Source of the DNA: Marsupella aquatica
Taxonomy: Eukaryota; Marchantiophyta
NCBI GenBank assembly: GCA_973895155.1
Contig: OZ316892.1
Span: 29,326,001-29,390,000, forward strand
DNA: 64,000 bases
Direction of reading: 5' to 3'
Below are positions 44,400-57,380 of this stretch, in pieces. Numbering within the stretch: the stretch's first letter is position 1; every line of letters starts with the position of its first letter. The notes beneath the pieces are model-generated. The model did not search any database and was not told the DNA's origin. It worked only from the letters and a program-made list of their open reading frames with translations. The translations under genes were made by a program, and so were the position numbers.

Positions 44400-45752
44400 G
44401 GATCGAGCACAGCAGATTTCGCTGAGATGTCTAGGGTTGAAGGTTTAGAACAATGGCTCCACGTCAGACTGTTGGGATTTGCATCTGGCATATGGGATGC
44501 CAGTTGGGTCCGTGTGTCATCAACCGTGGATAGTGTATACCATATATGCTGCAGTCTCTGGGTTTATTCAAAGACAGGAATCTCAAACTGCATCTGTCAA
44601 ACTTATACTCACAAGCAGAAAAGAAAGGCTTTGCTCAAAGACTTTGCTTATGGTCTTTATCACTATAAACCCCTTGCGTTGGAGTTCCTCTGAAGGTTTG
44701 CTGGTCAGGGGAATATGGAACTGCTGAAGAGTGGAAAAGGTACCAGTTGGAAGGCACTGTAGGGACTGGGGAAAGTGGAATTAAAAACAGAGGGCATAGG
44801 GTAGGAAGAGCCTAGGAATCACAATCCAGATACGAGTCATTCTACTTCTAGTTCTCATCTGGGTTCACGGACTTTAGAGGTGAATTATATAAACACTAAT
44901 GTGGATCCTGCTTTTCTTTAGGGTGGTAAGTTTATAGAATGTAGGTCTGGCTAGAAGCATCCCTTAAATATTGGATTATGGGGACATTTCTTGTGATGTA
45001 TGAGGTGGACCTATAGGTGTATGTGTGCACCTTTTCCGCACCCAACTGTATCACTTTCCTTGCAGCTTGCACACACCTTGAAATCCACTTGCAAAGGCGA
45101 ATCACCAACTAGTGCCAGCCAAAGTGCCTGACCATCTTACTTACTCAAAGAAAAAAACACTTCTCTTCATTTACTTACTACTTATTTTGTGACATCATCA
45201 ATTGTGCTAGGGAATTTATCAATTGGGTTGGGTTGAGGGGTGGAATGCAGTATGAACAGTTCCTTCATCAACTTCCGATGCTGATAGAATGAGGGTGTCA
45301 ATGAGGGTGTCTCAAAGCTTCAAAGTTGCGGGTGATAACTGTTGGCCACAAACAATTAGTCATTACATTTTCACAGGGTTATGTAAAAGTCTACTTTCTT
45401 TAATATAAATCCACAAGCCTCTACACTTACTTACCTTAAGGGCACAGCATATGCCCAATCTTTGTGGCAAAAAGTTATGAACTGTGGATTTGGTACTCCA
45501 TAACTTTCTTTGGCCATAACCTTAATTACTAAATGAAGGTCCGTCGAATTGTCACATGAACAAATAATGCATCAAACTATCCAATTTCTCTGGTACATGG
45601 AGAAACCAAACTATTGGCTCCATCAACTTTCCCACCTCAACTGAAGGTCGACTCAAATCATGGCGTCTACAGATCTGGAGGACAACTCTGGAGAACAACG
45701 GTTTCCCGAGTGAATCTGGTGATGTTGCAGTGGATCTGATGTGACTGAGAAC
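44400..45752. other. Upstream region of the ACT-domain gene, no other gene seen
   Basis: AT-rich near 45.1-45.6 kb, becoming more balanced next to the coding region. No clear promoter element or repeat is identified. Confidence 0.45.
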
Positions 45753-46313
45753 ATGGCGTCAACAGCTGGAGCTATGGAGCAGCAGCAGCCTCTCGAGCTG
45801 AAGCTGCTCATCGACAGGTACTCAGTGCTCCGGCTCAATCCAGCCTCCACTCCACTCTGGCTGTTGACGAAGATCATTTCATCTACCACCATCTTGAATT
45901 CCTCCACTGTCTCGCCCAGCACTTCACTGGTCAGCCTCTCCATCACTCCAGCTGAGATCTCTGTCGTGCTTCCCACCCTTGCCATCCTCCAGGACGACGA
46001 TTTCTACCCTCAGGCTGTGGAGAATGGGTGGCTAGCGTTCAGGGTGGAGCCTCCAACCGGAGAACAGGGGATTGATTTCGGTGTGGTGGGAATCATGGCC
46101 AGGATCTCCGGGGTGCTGGCCAAGGCAAACGTTTCCCTCTTTGCGGTCTCCACGTTTGACACGGATTACATTCTGGTGAAGGAGGACACAATCGCCATTG
46201 CTGTCAGGGCTTTGAAAGAGCACTCTTGTGCCGTGCAGCTGGAGGAGCCGGGAAATGTGCAATGGACAGAAGTAGGCTTGTGTATTCTTAGTGACGTTTT
46301 CCCTTCTTCGTAG
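45753..46313 (+). CDS. ACT-domain protein (CASTOR/GATS-like)
   Basis: A 186-residue single-exon protein. The ATG at 45753 gives MASTAGAMEQQQ; the frame runs a few codons upstream but without an ATG. The layout matches the plant CASTOR-type ACT family, which binds small ligands such as amino acids. An N-terminal half has LLIDRYSVLRLNPAS and SLSITPAEISVVLPTLAILQ. The C-terminal ACT module has WLAFRVEPPTGEQGIDFGVV, GIMARISGVLAKANVSLFAV, STFDTDYILVKEDTIAIAVR and ALKEHSC. The STFDTDYILVKE block is the family signature. The ligand and any pathway partner are unknown. The coding segment is GC-richer than its flanks. A C-terminal tail of about 15 residues after LEEPGN is not recognisable. Confidence 0.88.
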   Translation: MASTAGAMEQQQPLELKLLIDRYSVLRLNPASTPLWLLTKIISSTTILNSSTVSPSTSLVSLSITPAEISVVLPTLAILQDDDFYPQAVENGWLAFRVEPPTGEQGIDFGVVGIMARISGVLAKANVSLFAVSTFDTDYILVKEDTIAIAVRALKEHSCAVQLEEPGNVQWTEVGLCILSDVFPSS

Positions 46314-48665
46314 TTTTGTTCCAAAATTACTTCGTGATTGTTGATCATCATACGCCTCAAAGGAAATGTACAGCAGTAGCTGCCAGCGGCCCTGACTGCT
46401 GTTGGGTACAAGAAGTAATTGCCCCGAATAGATTGTATGAAACATGCTGTTTCAAAAGAGTTCTGTTTCACGAGGTAAACAAATTCAGTGTCCATGTTTA
46501 GGCACATTTTGCCCGCAATGCCACCGTTTGTGGGAGTGCAAGTACCAGTACCCCACTGCAGCAATGCGCCGATAGATCCCTACTGAATGCTCCATCGTAG
46601 GATGGTTTGCTTACGACTTCCAGAGAGCCTGCAGCTTACAAGTGGTAGGACCTCGCGCGGAGAAAACATAGCAATAAAACATGCCTGCACAAAGCCAACG
46701 CCAATGTTGGAACTGACAAGGGGAAGAAGTGGCCAAGACAGTTGAGCAATTTCTACGAAGGATGTAGTATGCTCCTCATTACCGTAAACCCCAAACGATT
46801 GTTTACACTAGGTGTAGCCAATCTCTTCTTCCATGGGTTCAACATCAATAATGTTAAAATGCTCACGAGCAAACCAGTGCAAAGCGGCTGACAGTTCCAA
46901 GTTTATTCATGAAAAGTTGTAATCTTATCGACCTGCTCTAGTCTTCAATGGTACGCCTATGTATCAAGTCAAGTCCAACATCATTCTATGGTAAGATAGA
47001 CTATAAGGGGACAGACTTACGGCCAAAGTATCTTCACTTCCATGTTGGCATGTTTGGGACCAATTATGGAAAGACTTCCCAAGAAACTGCGCTCAAATTG
47101 CTGGGCAGGCTTGCAAAGTCATAGCCGAATTGTATTGTTACTTCGTTTCTGTAGCATCGACTTTGTCCACAATACTTCTAGTTTTGGCACTAGCGGCTTT
47201 TGGTGGATGTGTCGGATCCTGATATGCTTAAACTGAGTGTAGGGGAAAGACACCCTCGATCTCAATCAAGCAGACAGCTTAGGCTTAGTGTGGTGAAATC
47301 CAGATGAAATCCAGACGAATGAGACCTTTGATTCAATATATTCCGTGGAATACCATCACTTGTGCCAGCTGCTAGTAATATTAGCCCAGCCTAAGGTTCC
47401 TAATGTCCGCCATTACTAATTCAGTGCACATGTACTGGCCAGGTTTCACAATGCAAACAGAAGTTAAAAAATTTCACAATATATCTAAGCGCTCAGTAGA
47501 AACGCAACAAATACTCCTGATTACATCCGGTACAACACATTGGAACACTCAAAGCCAAAACCAATCTCAAAACTGAAATCGTTATAACCGCGTAGAGTGT
47601 TTATCAATCCCACACGACAATGTTTTTCCTTAGCAAAGTGTCTTCATTCCTCAGATGCTCAGGCCCTACTCAAATCCACCAGAAAAGAGAAACAAACCAA
47701 CGCAAAACGAGTGAAGGTAAATTCACTGGCTTCCTTCCGATAATACAAATGTTTCAGTACCACACCAGTGTTTATTGTCAGGTCAAAGGAGAATTGATCA
47801 ATAGTTAGATCGTCTCCACTTGAGTGCCCCTTGCTCAATCCCGAGCCCTCCAACCAGCCACCCAAACTAAAGCTTCTATATACACACTACTGATCTGGGA
47901 CTTGTCTCGCCAGTTATGCCAATCTAAGGTGATTAAGCTAGGCTATTGGAATAACTGAGTCGCTGCCCATTGCTGCATGCCCACTCATAAGAACTCATAA
48001 TCAGGCGCCCACAATGAGAGCTAGTGCGCTGAAGCGACATCCTCTAATCACTCGAGAACCAAAAAGGCACGACATTCCCGGCCAATACACCGAAGCGTGA
48101 TGGCCGAGGGGAGATCGTCATTGGCTACCCACAAAGGGATTCAAATGAGTAATCTCAATACTGTTACAATTTTTTTTTCGAATAGATGCTGCGATTCCAC
48201 ATCTGTCTACTCAAATCTACTCAAATCAGTCCCCAAAATCGCAGACGGGTTCCTAAAAACTCTGATGCGAGTGCGATTGTTACAATTTCCGAAGGTGCAA
48301 CGGTGTCATGTCTCTCAGTACTGACCGAGAGATGCTGTTTTCTTAGCTCAACAGCAGCCAGTAGGTCGGGCACTGGACCTACTCCTCCCAATGAAACGAC
48401 TCCAGCTATTTCACTGAAGCTTTGAAGCTGCCCGACTTAGATGGCATACAGTCAAACAGAGCCACGAATATACAGATAGGCAGAGATGGACGTTTGGCTG
48501 TTTATCCATTCTTGCGGGAGCTCGCCAAGCTACATAGTCGAGAAGGCAGACCATACAAATCTTGATTGAACAAGGAGATTCAATCTGGCTTCATCAGCTT
48601 GGCAGGCTTGAAAAGGGCCAACGAGGGGGCGCGTGAAGTGAAAGTTTGCTCCGCCGATGACTGCT
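46314..48665. other. Convergent intergenic region, no gene seen
   Basis: Lies between the ACT gene (+) and the kinase gene (-), so it should contain both 3' ends. No coding frame, RNA gene or strong repeat is supported. Confidence 0.5.
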
Positions 48666-51600
48666 TTATGGACTGTCATCAATCCCGCTGCCGGTTTGTT
48701 GCTCGACATTTCCATTCTCAGTGTGGGGGTAAGGTTTACTCCACTCGCCGCCCTCCTGTTGCAAGTCTTCGGCGAGAGGGTGCAGGCCATTCACGCCAGT
48801 GGGATCCAGCTTCCCAGACACGCCATTCTTCTTCTTTCCGAGTTTTGAGAGGACCTGAGCAACGTCGCGTATCTTTGGGCGCTTCTTTCCAACTTTTCGG
48901 ACACACTTGTACGCAATGGCAGCCATGGTTCCCAAATCGTCTAAGTTGCACTTTCCATTTAACCTCACGTCCAACAACTCTGCCCAACCCTGCTTGCCTT
49001 CTACTCCCAAAGCCGCCTGCGATTCACATGGCATAACGACAATAACGAGGGCATGGTCAGGAAAGGATTCAACATGGCCAAGACATCAAGAAGCTTTCAC
49101 AGACCCACCTGGCTGACCAGTCGGCAAGGAAAAGACCCCCGAAAACCAAACGCTTACAAACAAAACCACATTTGGGGAGCTTTATACTAAAACCATCTTT
49201 CTGAGATAATCATATGAATTCACTAGTCGATTGCCGATTCAAGACCTGGTGAAAGAATAGGCTAACGCCCTCCCGCATTGAAATGGATTGAACACTTACA
49301 AGATGGACATAATCCATAAGACCTTGTTGTGGATTCCTTGCTGTTATTAGTTCGAACAAGAGAACTCCGAAACTATATACATCACTTTTCTCCGTAAAGG
49401 TGTTTGTGGAAACATATTCTGGATCCACGTAACCAAAAGTGCCCTTTACACCAGATACGTAAGTCTCTTTGCTCGCTTCTTTGGCTTTGGACAGGCCAAA
49501 GTCTGCAACCTGCAGATTCAATCCCCAACATTGGTGCAATGTAAATCAGTGACGGAGAGCCTTAAGGAAGTTGAGTAATAGCACTGCCAGGAAAATTCAA
49601 ATCAAATCAATCCAAGTCTGTCAACCCTATTTCCAAAATGCCAATCGAAAACTGACCATGTCCACAAACTGTAATAGTTCAATTTCGAAAAATTGACCAA
49701 ATATAGGGAACTGCAAGTTCCCATCAGGTAGGATTACAAGGGAGGAAACACGAACGCACCCTGGCTGTCATGGTTGCATCTAACAAAATGTTTGCTGACT
49801 TGACATCACGGTGCACAACTGGTGGGATAGCCTGCACAAAACCAGATTCCAGTTTCAGTACATTTGCACAAGCAAAAAGACTTTTGGTAAATAAGGTCGG
49901 GACGTACACGAGACATCGTTTGCCCAACTGTTCACATATCAACACTTCCGTTCCACTCCCTCCAGCATTGCAGAAACAAAGGTATTGCCTATGAGAGGAA
50001 AATGCCGTATACTCATCCTGAGTGTCTTTCATCCATTTAACAACACAAGGCCGGAAGAGACGGGCCAGAAGGACCTAAATCTACATGCTAAGACAGTCGA
50101 CGAAGAGAGCCATTTCTGACGCGGTAGGCTAAATATTAACAAGATCCAAAACGCAAAAAGGAAAAGGAAAAGAAAAAAAAGAAAAACGGTGACGGCCTAT
50201 TCCTCTGTGGAGAAGTTCAAGAACTGACGCCGTCTTTACAAATCTAGAGTTCGCCAATGGGAGAAGTGTCGGTTTATAATGGACAACAAGATACATGCTC
50301 AAATATTTTGTTGAGTCGCGTGTTTACCCCTTCATGAAGATACTCTAGTCCCCTGGAAACATCCTGCGCTATACGCACTCTTTCCGCCCAACACAACGGT
50401 TCAAACTCTGCATCTGTTGAAAACCATCACCATAAACAAAATCACAATTAAAACGAAGGTCATTCCAAATTACCATGCGAAACAGAAGTGAAGAAATACC
50501 GTAATCAGGAACCTAGTCAGACATCACAAATGGTGAGAAGACTATGATAGACTCCATTCCTGAGAGCTGCCCTATCTTGGAGCTCCCCCCCCCCCCCACG
50601 CACTCATAATTTCTGGTTCGCTGTCGAATTTTATTGCAGTTTACATTCAAATAAATTGTGTAACGAGAATTCATCTGCTTTCCCACATGTGTAAACTGAT
50701 CATGTCCTAATGTCCAACCGGCATGATTTTGTGATTCCTGCCGTTAAACTACTCAAAACAGCATGGGCCACTTCTTTACCGCTCCTTACATTGAATACAT
50801 GCAACGTTTTACTTCCAAATTGGGTAGAAAAATTCTCTGGCAAGGATGTACACAAGTCAGACCCAAAAGCAAGAGATTTTGAATAATGCGAGTCTATAGC
50901 AGCGTTGGCCCAAACGACAAGAGAGCTGTCCGCAGACTGGACAATAGTTACTCACCGTAGAGAATTCCAGACAGACTCCCATTGTTCATGAACTCGTATA
51001 CCAACATTCTCTGACCTCGTTCGGCACAGTATCCTACCAAGTTCACTAGATTTCGGTGATGTAGTCTTCCCAATAGCATAACCTATAGTTGTCCACAAAT
51101 AAGAGCTTCAGCATGCTACAAGTATAGACAGAACATACGGAATATTTATGGGAGAGTGCCAAGATGATTGAACTGATCGAGAAGAAATTCCAATTAGTCC
51201 TTTAACCTGCCAATTTAATCAGGCTGTTCCTCGCCGTATGTGCACCTCCGTGCAAAAAAACGAGACAATCCGGCCAACAGCGTCTTTAAACGTTTCCAAT
51301 GACGAAAGAAAAAAATCGCTGCTTGTCAATCTACTGTCAAACAATTTGTTTTGGAGAATGCAAGGATTACAAGACATGCCTTAGAGCTCCTACAATTGAA
51401 AGAGAAATGAGGGCAGGGACAAATTTTCTCTCACACCTCATTTTGAAATTCTCTCTCGCCTTGCTTTGAATGGCTGGAAAGTACTTTAACAGCCAAAATT
51501 GTTCCCGACGGTTGCAAAATAGCTTTGTAAACGGGGCCAAAGGCACCTTGCCCCACCAAGGCGGTGAAGCTGTTCGTTGCCCTTTTGATCTCCCTGCGAC

Positions 51601-52087
51601 AAACAAAAACTTCGTCAAATGGTGTACATTCTATGACCATTGCCAAATACCATCAATCCGAGTTCTTTTGAGATTAGACGCAAGAAGCGAAGTACAAAAG
51701 GGTAACGGTAAGGAAATTAGACGCTTACCCGTAGCTGAACTTCGTCACGCCAGAGCTCGCAAGAAATCTCTCACTGCTGCCGAACCATTGCGACAAGAAG
51801 TTGACCGGATAATAGCTTGCGTTTGGAGATTCTTTTCCCAAATTGGAGTCAGATAAGATGGTACTAGAATTGACACCATTAACCCTTATTGGAAGAGCCA
51901 AACCCCGTCGTTCGCTGCCATCGATCATTCGCTTTCTCCGCAGTCTCCAACAAAGGACTACACACGCTGCCAGAAGTACACCGATCGCCACTCCGATCGA
52001 TATTCCTATGATGACTCCAGTTGAGAGCTCACTTTTGGGCTTTCCAGGGGGTGAAACAGTGGCGTGAATAACATCATAGGTCTCCAT
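48666..52087 (-). CDS. CRLK1: CRLK1-like receptor-like protein kinase, seven exons
   Basis: Membrane Ser/Thr kinase resembling calcium/calmodulin-regulated receptor-like kinase 1, which in Arabidopsis links cold-induced Ca2+ signals to a MAP-kinase cascade. Exons: 51729-52087, 51437-51593, 50956-51082, 50328-50413, 49760-49831, 49300-49509, 48666-49016; 453 residues. All borders are GT/AG with consistent phase. The ATG at 52087 gives [14 protein letters not shown]; a codon just upstream is GTG. A short extracellular end precedes a membrane segment ([20 protein letters not shown], about residues 25-47) and a basic stop-transfer. The kinase domain shows the Gly loop [16 protein letters not shown] lysine, [49 protein letters not shown] and [20 protein letters not shown]. 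All catalytic residues are present. The tail after [16 protein letters not shown] is divergent. A calmodulin-binding role is known for the family but not demonstrated here. Confidence 0.92.
50585..50597 (+). repeat. Poly-C run in CRLK1-like intron
   Basis: Thirteen consecutive C on the plus strand within the third intron of the kinase gene. Long G/C runs are unstable and error-prone in sequencing. Confidence 0.9.
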
Positions 52088-52281
52088 CGTCTGCACCGGC
52101 CACGAAATGACACAGATTTAGTAATAACAACGCAATACAAACTAAACACGCAGTATTCAGTAACGGGCCTTACAACCAGCAATTACCAGCGGCAGGAAGA
52201 AACGGAATTCCGATGACGACCGTCATCAGAGAGATCAAACTAACGACCACGGGACAGATCGTCGCGAGAATTCAAGTTCCA

Positions 52282-52380
52282 GGCTGTGGGTTCACACCGT
52301 TAGTGGTCACGAGCATGGTGTTCCACTGAAGCTGTGGGTTCACACCGTTAGCGGTCAAGAGCATGATGCTACACTGAAGC
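52282..52380. repeat. ~50-bp tandem duplication upstream of CRLK1-like gene
   Basis: GCTGTGGGTTCACACCGTTA then G(T/C)GGTCA-GAGCATG and CACTGAAGC is present twice, starting near 52282 and 52331. Confidence 0.88.
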
Positions 52381-55380
52381 CACCGCTAGAATCATGGGGT
52401 CTGTGCTAACGGAACTCCACTTCACGGCTTGCTACTCCAGAGACCAGGTCCACCGCGATGAAAATTTTAGCTGGCTGTTACACAGAGTAAAGAAACATCT
52501 GCGATCACCTTATCCGAATGGAATGGAGACAAGCCCTCAAGCTCGGGCCCCTCATTGAAAGGTTGAAAGGTAGACGCCTAGGCGGCATTGAGCTCCAAAG
52601 CCGGTAAAGTAGCTGAAATAAACTATAAAAGATTTCCTATTGGGATCGAGGAGCACTTCAATAATCCTCCAATGTCATAACACCCATCAACTAAAAATCC
52701 CACCCAGCGCCGGGAAATTTCACGAACCTCAAGTATACAACAGAGTACCATTTCTCTAGATGTGATTTATCATGGAGCGATACCGTCAACAGGGGAAGGA
52801 TCAGTACGTGACATGTTCTCAGTCTTGGGAACTCCTAGCGGCTGAGGCAGCTGAGGGGATCCCCTGCTCTGGCGCCCTGTCGCGGCTAGACAATGTTTTG
52901 CTTTGGGGTTTTTCTCGTTGGATAAAAGCACTTCCCGAGGAAAAAAATGAAGATGTTCTACGTCAGGGAGTCCCGGCCTAGACGAAGAACGATTAAAGCT
53001 ATGGCTCAAAGACCTGACTGCGGAACCGCTGAACCAGAATTTTTCCATGCAGACGCCTCCCCAATGGCAATAAATAGACTGCTAACGCTGACGACGGACG
53101 CTCTTCGAACTGCCAGCACGTGTAACTCCTTCGCAAAGGGGGATAGATCGAGGAGAACTAAAGCCATGGAAGATGACGCAGGTAGGAAGGCATCAATCTG
53201 TGCGGAAAGCAGCCAGGCCGTCTCAACTTTGGATGCCGTTGGAGAGTACAAATACGTGCAATCCACATTCTACAGACTGCATTAGGAAAAGTGCTCCCCG
53301 ACAACAATCCCGAATCGGCAGGCACGAGCGCAATCGCATCATCCATCTTGCATGGTTCACAGACAACGCCTGCCCCGAACTGAGAATCCCTCTCACTAAC
53401 ACCAGGCCCATCCTTCCTGGGACGAAATGCCTTCACTACAGCTTCTAGAACTATCACATGTATTTAATTGGAGTCACACCTTACGAGGAAGCGTCCCATA
53501 AAGTCGGCAACGACCTCACGATGGCGTCCATTTCAGAACGCCCAATGGAGTGATCCTCAGTGCACTACGCAAGCCTTTCTAATTAGCAGGAGTTTGTCGG
53601 TGACTTTCCGAGCCGAATCCCGAAACACCCCGCGGACCCGCCTATCTTAGTAGCAGGAGAGTACACCGCATCCGAATGCCTCTCTCACACAAACACTCGG
53701 AGCTCGCCAATGTTACTCCCGCAGTGGCAGAAGAATGCCAATTGAACATTGGGTAATACGAGGAGATGAATTCGAGAAGACTACATGGGAAAACAAGACC
53801 CTACGAGGTGGCGAAACAACAGAGAAAGGGGGTCCAATAATCCTATGTCTCAGGACAAGAATGGCGGATACTTACTTAAGAATTATGCGAAGCCGACGAT
53901 GAGCTCGAAATTCTGTTCAGACCGGTAGCCAACTGTGCACAATGCGGGGATCCGCCGACAATAGGTGGTGATGATACTACTACTACTGCTGCAGGAAAAA
54001 CGATTCCAAAATCTACACTGGAACGAAAGAACCGCCACTGCATCGCACAACCTCATTCTTCCGCCCTGCCTCCTCTCATCCCCGCTCCTCCTGCTGTTCT
54101 ACACTCGTCGTCCAAACCAGTCACCCTATCTACCACCTAAATTCCAATTCCTGTTACTATATCCAATCAAAAGCAACAGGTTCTACATCTTGCAATCCCC
54201 TCGGACCAACGCCACTCCGGACCTCCAACCTCATCATTCCTCAATAGTAGTATGTTAATGTACTATCGTAACCGGGCACAAACGGTCTCCTTGTTTCTGC
54301 CTGCTATCGCTGTGCGGGTAAAAGATTGTGTTCTGTTAACTAACCCACATGCATGGTTGGATATACGATTGATTCAACCCCCAACTGCTACCAAAAAAAA
54401 TCAGCCCGATCACCGTACTCCTTTGACGACCGATGGCCGTCTGATTTTCACAATTTTTTTCTCCCACGCGCACACGCCGCGAGAACTGCCTTTTATGAAA
54501 ACGGGTTTGATAGCTTTACAAAACGAGTTCACAGGTTGCGCTTCTCTCGGCACAAGTCGCCGCTCCGAAATCCAGTACTCCAATCGCTTCCAATCCGACC
54601 GAACAAACCTTTCCCACCGCTGCCTCTCGTCCAATCTTGCCAATCCAACAAAACCAATAATAACAACGACCTGCTAGTTTTTTCTTCGGCTCCCCACCTC
54701 CACACGCACCTACGCAGCCCAGACAACCGCAAGTCTAACAAATCCTCTCCTTCTTTCTCCCTCCACACCGCCACTCCCTCGTCCGTCCTCCCACTTCCAC
54801 ACGATAAAACGCGCTATCACAATCTCACCTCGCAAGCTGCTCGTGCCCCTCCTCAGACTGCTGCTGCACGACGCACATGAGCCAATCAATAGCTGTGTGC
54901 TCCAACAATCTTCCAATGGGCAGCACAGAGAAAATGAGTCGAAGGTGGTAAACTGCAAAAACTCCCACCAAGCAATTTCGCGCGACCGACGTGCGCCGTG
55001 AGCAATCAGCAATGGGCAATGACCGACCGAGTCGTCCCTCTCCTACCTATCTTTCCAATCTTTCCATCTCCTCCGCCTGCTCCTTCTCCTCCTCCTCCGC
55101 CGCGACGGTGCCGCTGCACACCTCCTCTTCCGCCTCCTCGCTCGAGGCAGTAAGTAAAGTAAGTGAGTAAGCTCTACTCCGCCTCACTCTGCCAGCTTCG
55201 CATTATTTCATTCCTACCTCTCCGAACTCTTCTTCCTCGTCGGTCGAGTCTCCTCGACCCCCTTCTCAACTCTCGATCTCCAGCTTCCTCCCTCCTTCCT
55301 GAATAATTTTAATTCCTGCCCTCCCTTTCTGCCTCGATAGAATGATTCAGCCTCCATAGCTTCTCATGGCCATCCTCTTG
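52381..55380. other. Upstream of CRLK1-like gene, no supported coding gene
   Basis: Minus-strand frames at 52770-53048, 53006-53266 and 53158-53457 are unusually long for the local composition and adjoin one another, so an unrecognised leader or small gene is possible. I found no domain and no convincing splice chain. 55020-55330 is pyrimidine-rich with CTC/CCG runs, as in plant leaders, but no gene follows. Confidence 0.35.
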
Positions 55381-55381
55381 G

Positions 55382-55515
55382 ACTCTCTCTCTCTCTCTCG
55401 CCTCTTCAGTCTCGACCTTGGACCGCCGTTCCTCCGTCCGTCCGTCCGTCAGTCCTTCCTTCCGTCCGTCCGTCCGTCCGTCCTTCCTTCCGTCCGTCCG
55501 TCCGTCCGTCCGTCC
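55382..55515. repeat. (CT)n and (TCCG)n microsatellites
   Basis: A CT run (about 55383-55400) is followed by a tract of TCCGTCCG repeats interrupted by TCCTTCC (about 55433-55515). Both are simple repeats; the open frames over them are artefacts of the 4-bp period. Confidence 0.93.
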
Positions 55516-56165
55516 TCGGTCTCGGTCTGGAAAGACCGAAACAGAAGAGACCAGACCAGCGGACCGAAATGTGGAGATGGGCGCCGAAATGTGGAGATGG
55601 GCGCTGGACCAGTGTATTTTTAAGGTTTTTACTTTTGGCCAGAGTGTGAAGGAGAAAATGTTCAAAATATTTATTATTTGATTATTTTTCTGACCATCAG
55701 ATATTCTTGAATTTAAAGATGACCATTAGATTCTAGCTTATGGAATTTTTTTTAGGTGTAACACTGGTTATTGAGACACAAAAATACTAGAGAATTTTGT
55801 CCAAAAATAGGAAAATCTTTTTGGGAAGTAGAATTTGGCTAATTTTTGCCACTAAAAGAAACACTGGGCTGGACCTTGGTTTTTCCTTTTAGCTCCCTCT
55901 TGTGATTGTTTTTATTTTGTATATTTCAGTTCAGTGCCTAATGGGAGCACAATGCCCGGACGATAGAGATTTGGATCACCTCTTAAGGAAGATTTTCTTC
56001 TACTTTTCCCAAAATTGGAAAGAAAAAAAATCTCACCCCTTGGACCTCTCTCACTCTGTCCATCCCTCCTTCCGACCGTCCATCCCTCCTTGGTCTTGAA
56101 AGACCAAAACAGAAGAGACCAGACCAGCGGACCAAAATGTGAAGGTGGGGCTGGACCATGGTAAT
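55516..56165. repeat. Diverged duplication around the microsatellite
   Basis: CTGGAAAGACCGAAACAGAA then GAGACCAGACCAGCGGACC (55527-55570) recurs as GAAAGACCAAAACAGAAGAG then ACCAGACCAGCGGACC (56097-56132). Both follow a TCC-rich tract and precede GCTGGACCA. Within the first copy, CGAAATGTGGAGATGGGCGC occurs twice in tandem (near 55565 and 55587). Confidence 0.8.
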
Positions 56166-56780
56166 CTAAGCTTTTTCCGTTAAAGCTGCCCTACTCGGAG
56201 TTTCAATTTCTTGCACACTAGTACTTTAGTTTGTACCTTTTTTTTTGAAAAGGGGTAAACTTTCACCAAAATTAAAAAATCAAGGAAAAAAATTATAAAG
56301 AAAGGGAAAAAAAATAGTTCCAAAGAGGACAAACACCAAACAAAGAAAAGTAGTTTGCTGCCCGGCCCTAACGTGTTTTCCCTTTTTGGCAATTTACTAA
56401 ATCTCCCTTTCATCTGTACTTGGATTTTAGGTTTCTTGCTCGGTAGTACTTTATTACTTATTTTACAATTGTTGATAACTCTTGGGATTTTTTCTCTTTG
56501 GTTTGAGTGTGTTCTCCCGTGCTTTCCCCTATTTATTGGATCTTCTGCCTTTGATCCTGGCTTGGGGTATGGCTTGTTCTTTGGCATAATATTTGTTATC
56601 TAGTTTTGTAGATTAGTGTATGATCTTTCCATATCCCTAAATTGAAAGATAATTGGAAGAGTTTGGGTAATGAGGTCTGTGGCTAGCTGGGAAACTGGAG
56701 AATTGAATTTAAACACCTACAAAAAATTTCCCTAGAGGGGCTAATACATTTTGATGAGGCGGAAACAAGCAATTTCTGCC
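56166..56780. other. AT-rich non-coding segment
   Basis: An open plus-strand frame (56355-56603) is hydrophobic because of T-rich composition and has no recognisable domain. No gene is called. Confidence 0.4.
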
Positions 56781-56985
56781 ATGATCTTTGCTAATGTCAC
56801 CTTGAGAAGATGCAAAGAATAGTCCTTATCTAATTTCTATAAAGTACATTCTAACCCTTAATTCTCCCTAGACTCAAGGATGATCCTTGCTAATGTCACC
56901 TTCAGGAGATGCAAAGAACAGTCCCTATCTAATTTCTATAGAGTACATTTTAACCCAATTCTCCCTAGATTCAAGGATAATCATC
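56781..56985. repeat. ~99-bp tandem duplication
   Basis: Two copies share GCTAATGTCACCTT, AGATGCAAAGAA, AGTCC-TATCTAATTTCTAT, AGTACATT and ATTCTCCCTAGA, starting near 56781 and 56880. Confidence 0.88.
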
Positions 56986-57089
56986 TCATTTAGGCTAGTG
57001 GCGTGTATGGCTAGGTGTGAAACCGGGTAAGACAAAACACACCTTGTGAAAGGCTTGGTGGAATTTATTTTGGCAAATTCTTGCCAGTA

Positions 57090-57380
57090 AAAAACAAAAG
57101 TGGTCCAGACCGCCGGAGGCCGGAGCGGAGGGCTGCGCGAGGGTGGCGCAATCATGCGGGACCTGCCCTTACTAGTGATGCGTCAATCGGGTCCGTCCTT
57201 GAATTTGGCGCGCGAGACCATGTTGCCTCAGGTACTCAGTAGGCAGTCCATGGCGTGCGTTACTTCGTGCGCGCGTCCTCCTCCTCCTCCCCTTCCCGGC
57301 GGCGAATAGAACCTACCCCCACCGCGTAGCTGCGTCCCTGCCTACTACAGTAACTGCGCCTGCCCCTCGTTCCTGCCGGC
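57090..57380. other. GC-rich patch before the hairpin array
   Basis: CpG-rich sequence (GCGCGAGGGTGGCGCAATC, TTGGCGCGCGAG, GCGTGCGTTACTTCGTGCGC) in an otherwise AT-rich region. Open frames are short. It could be a former gene or transposon end; no homology is recognised. Confidence 0.4.

Noticed and set aside
55366-55681. Arg/Ser/Pro-repeat frames over the TCCG tract, both strands
   Set aside because: Produced by the simple repeat; not evidence for coding.
56355-56603. Hydrophobic 82-residue plus-strand frame
   Set aside because: T-rich DNA gives hydrophobic translation; no homologous domain or gene structure.
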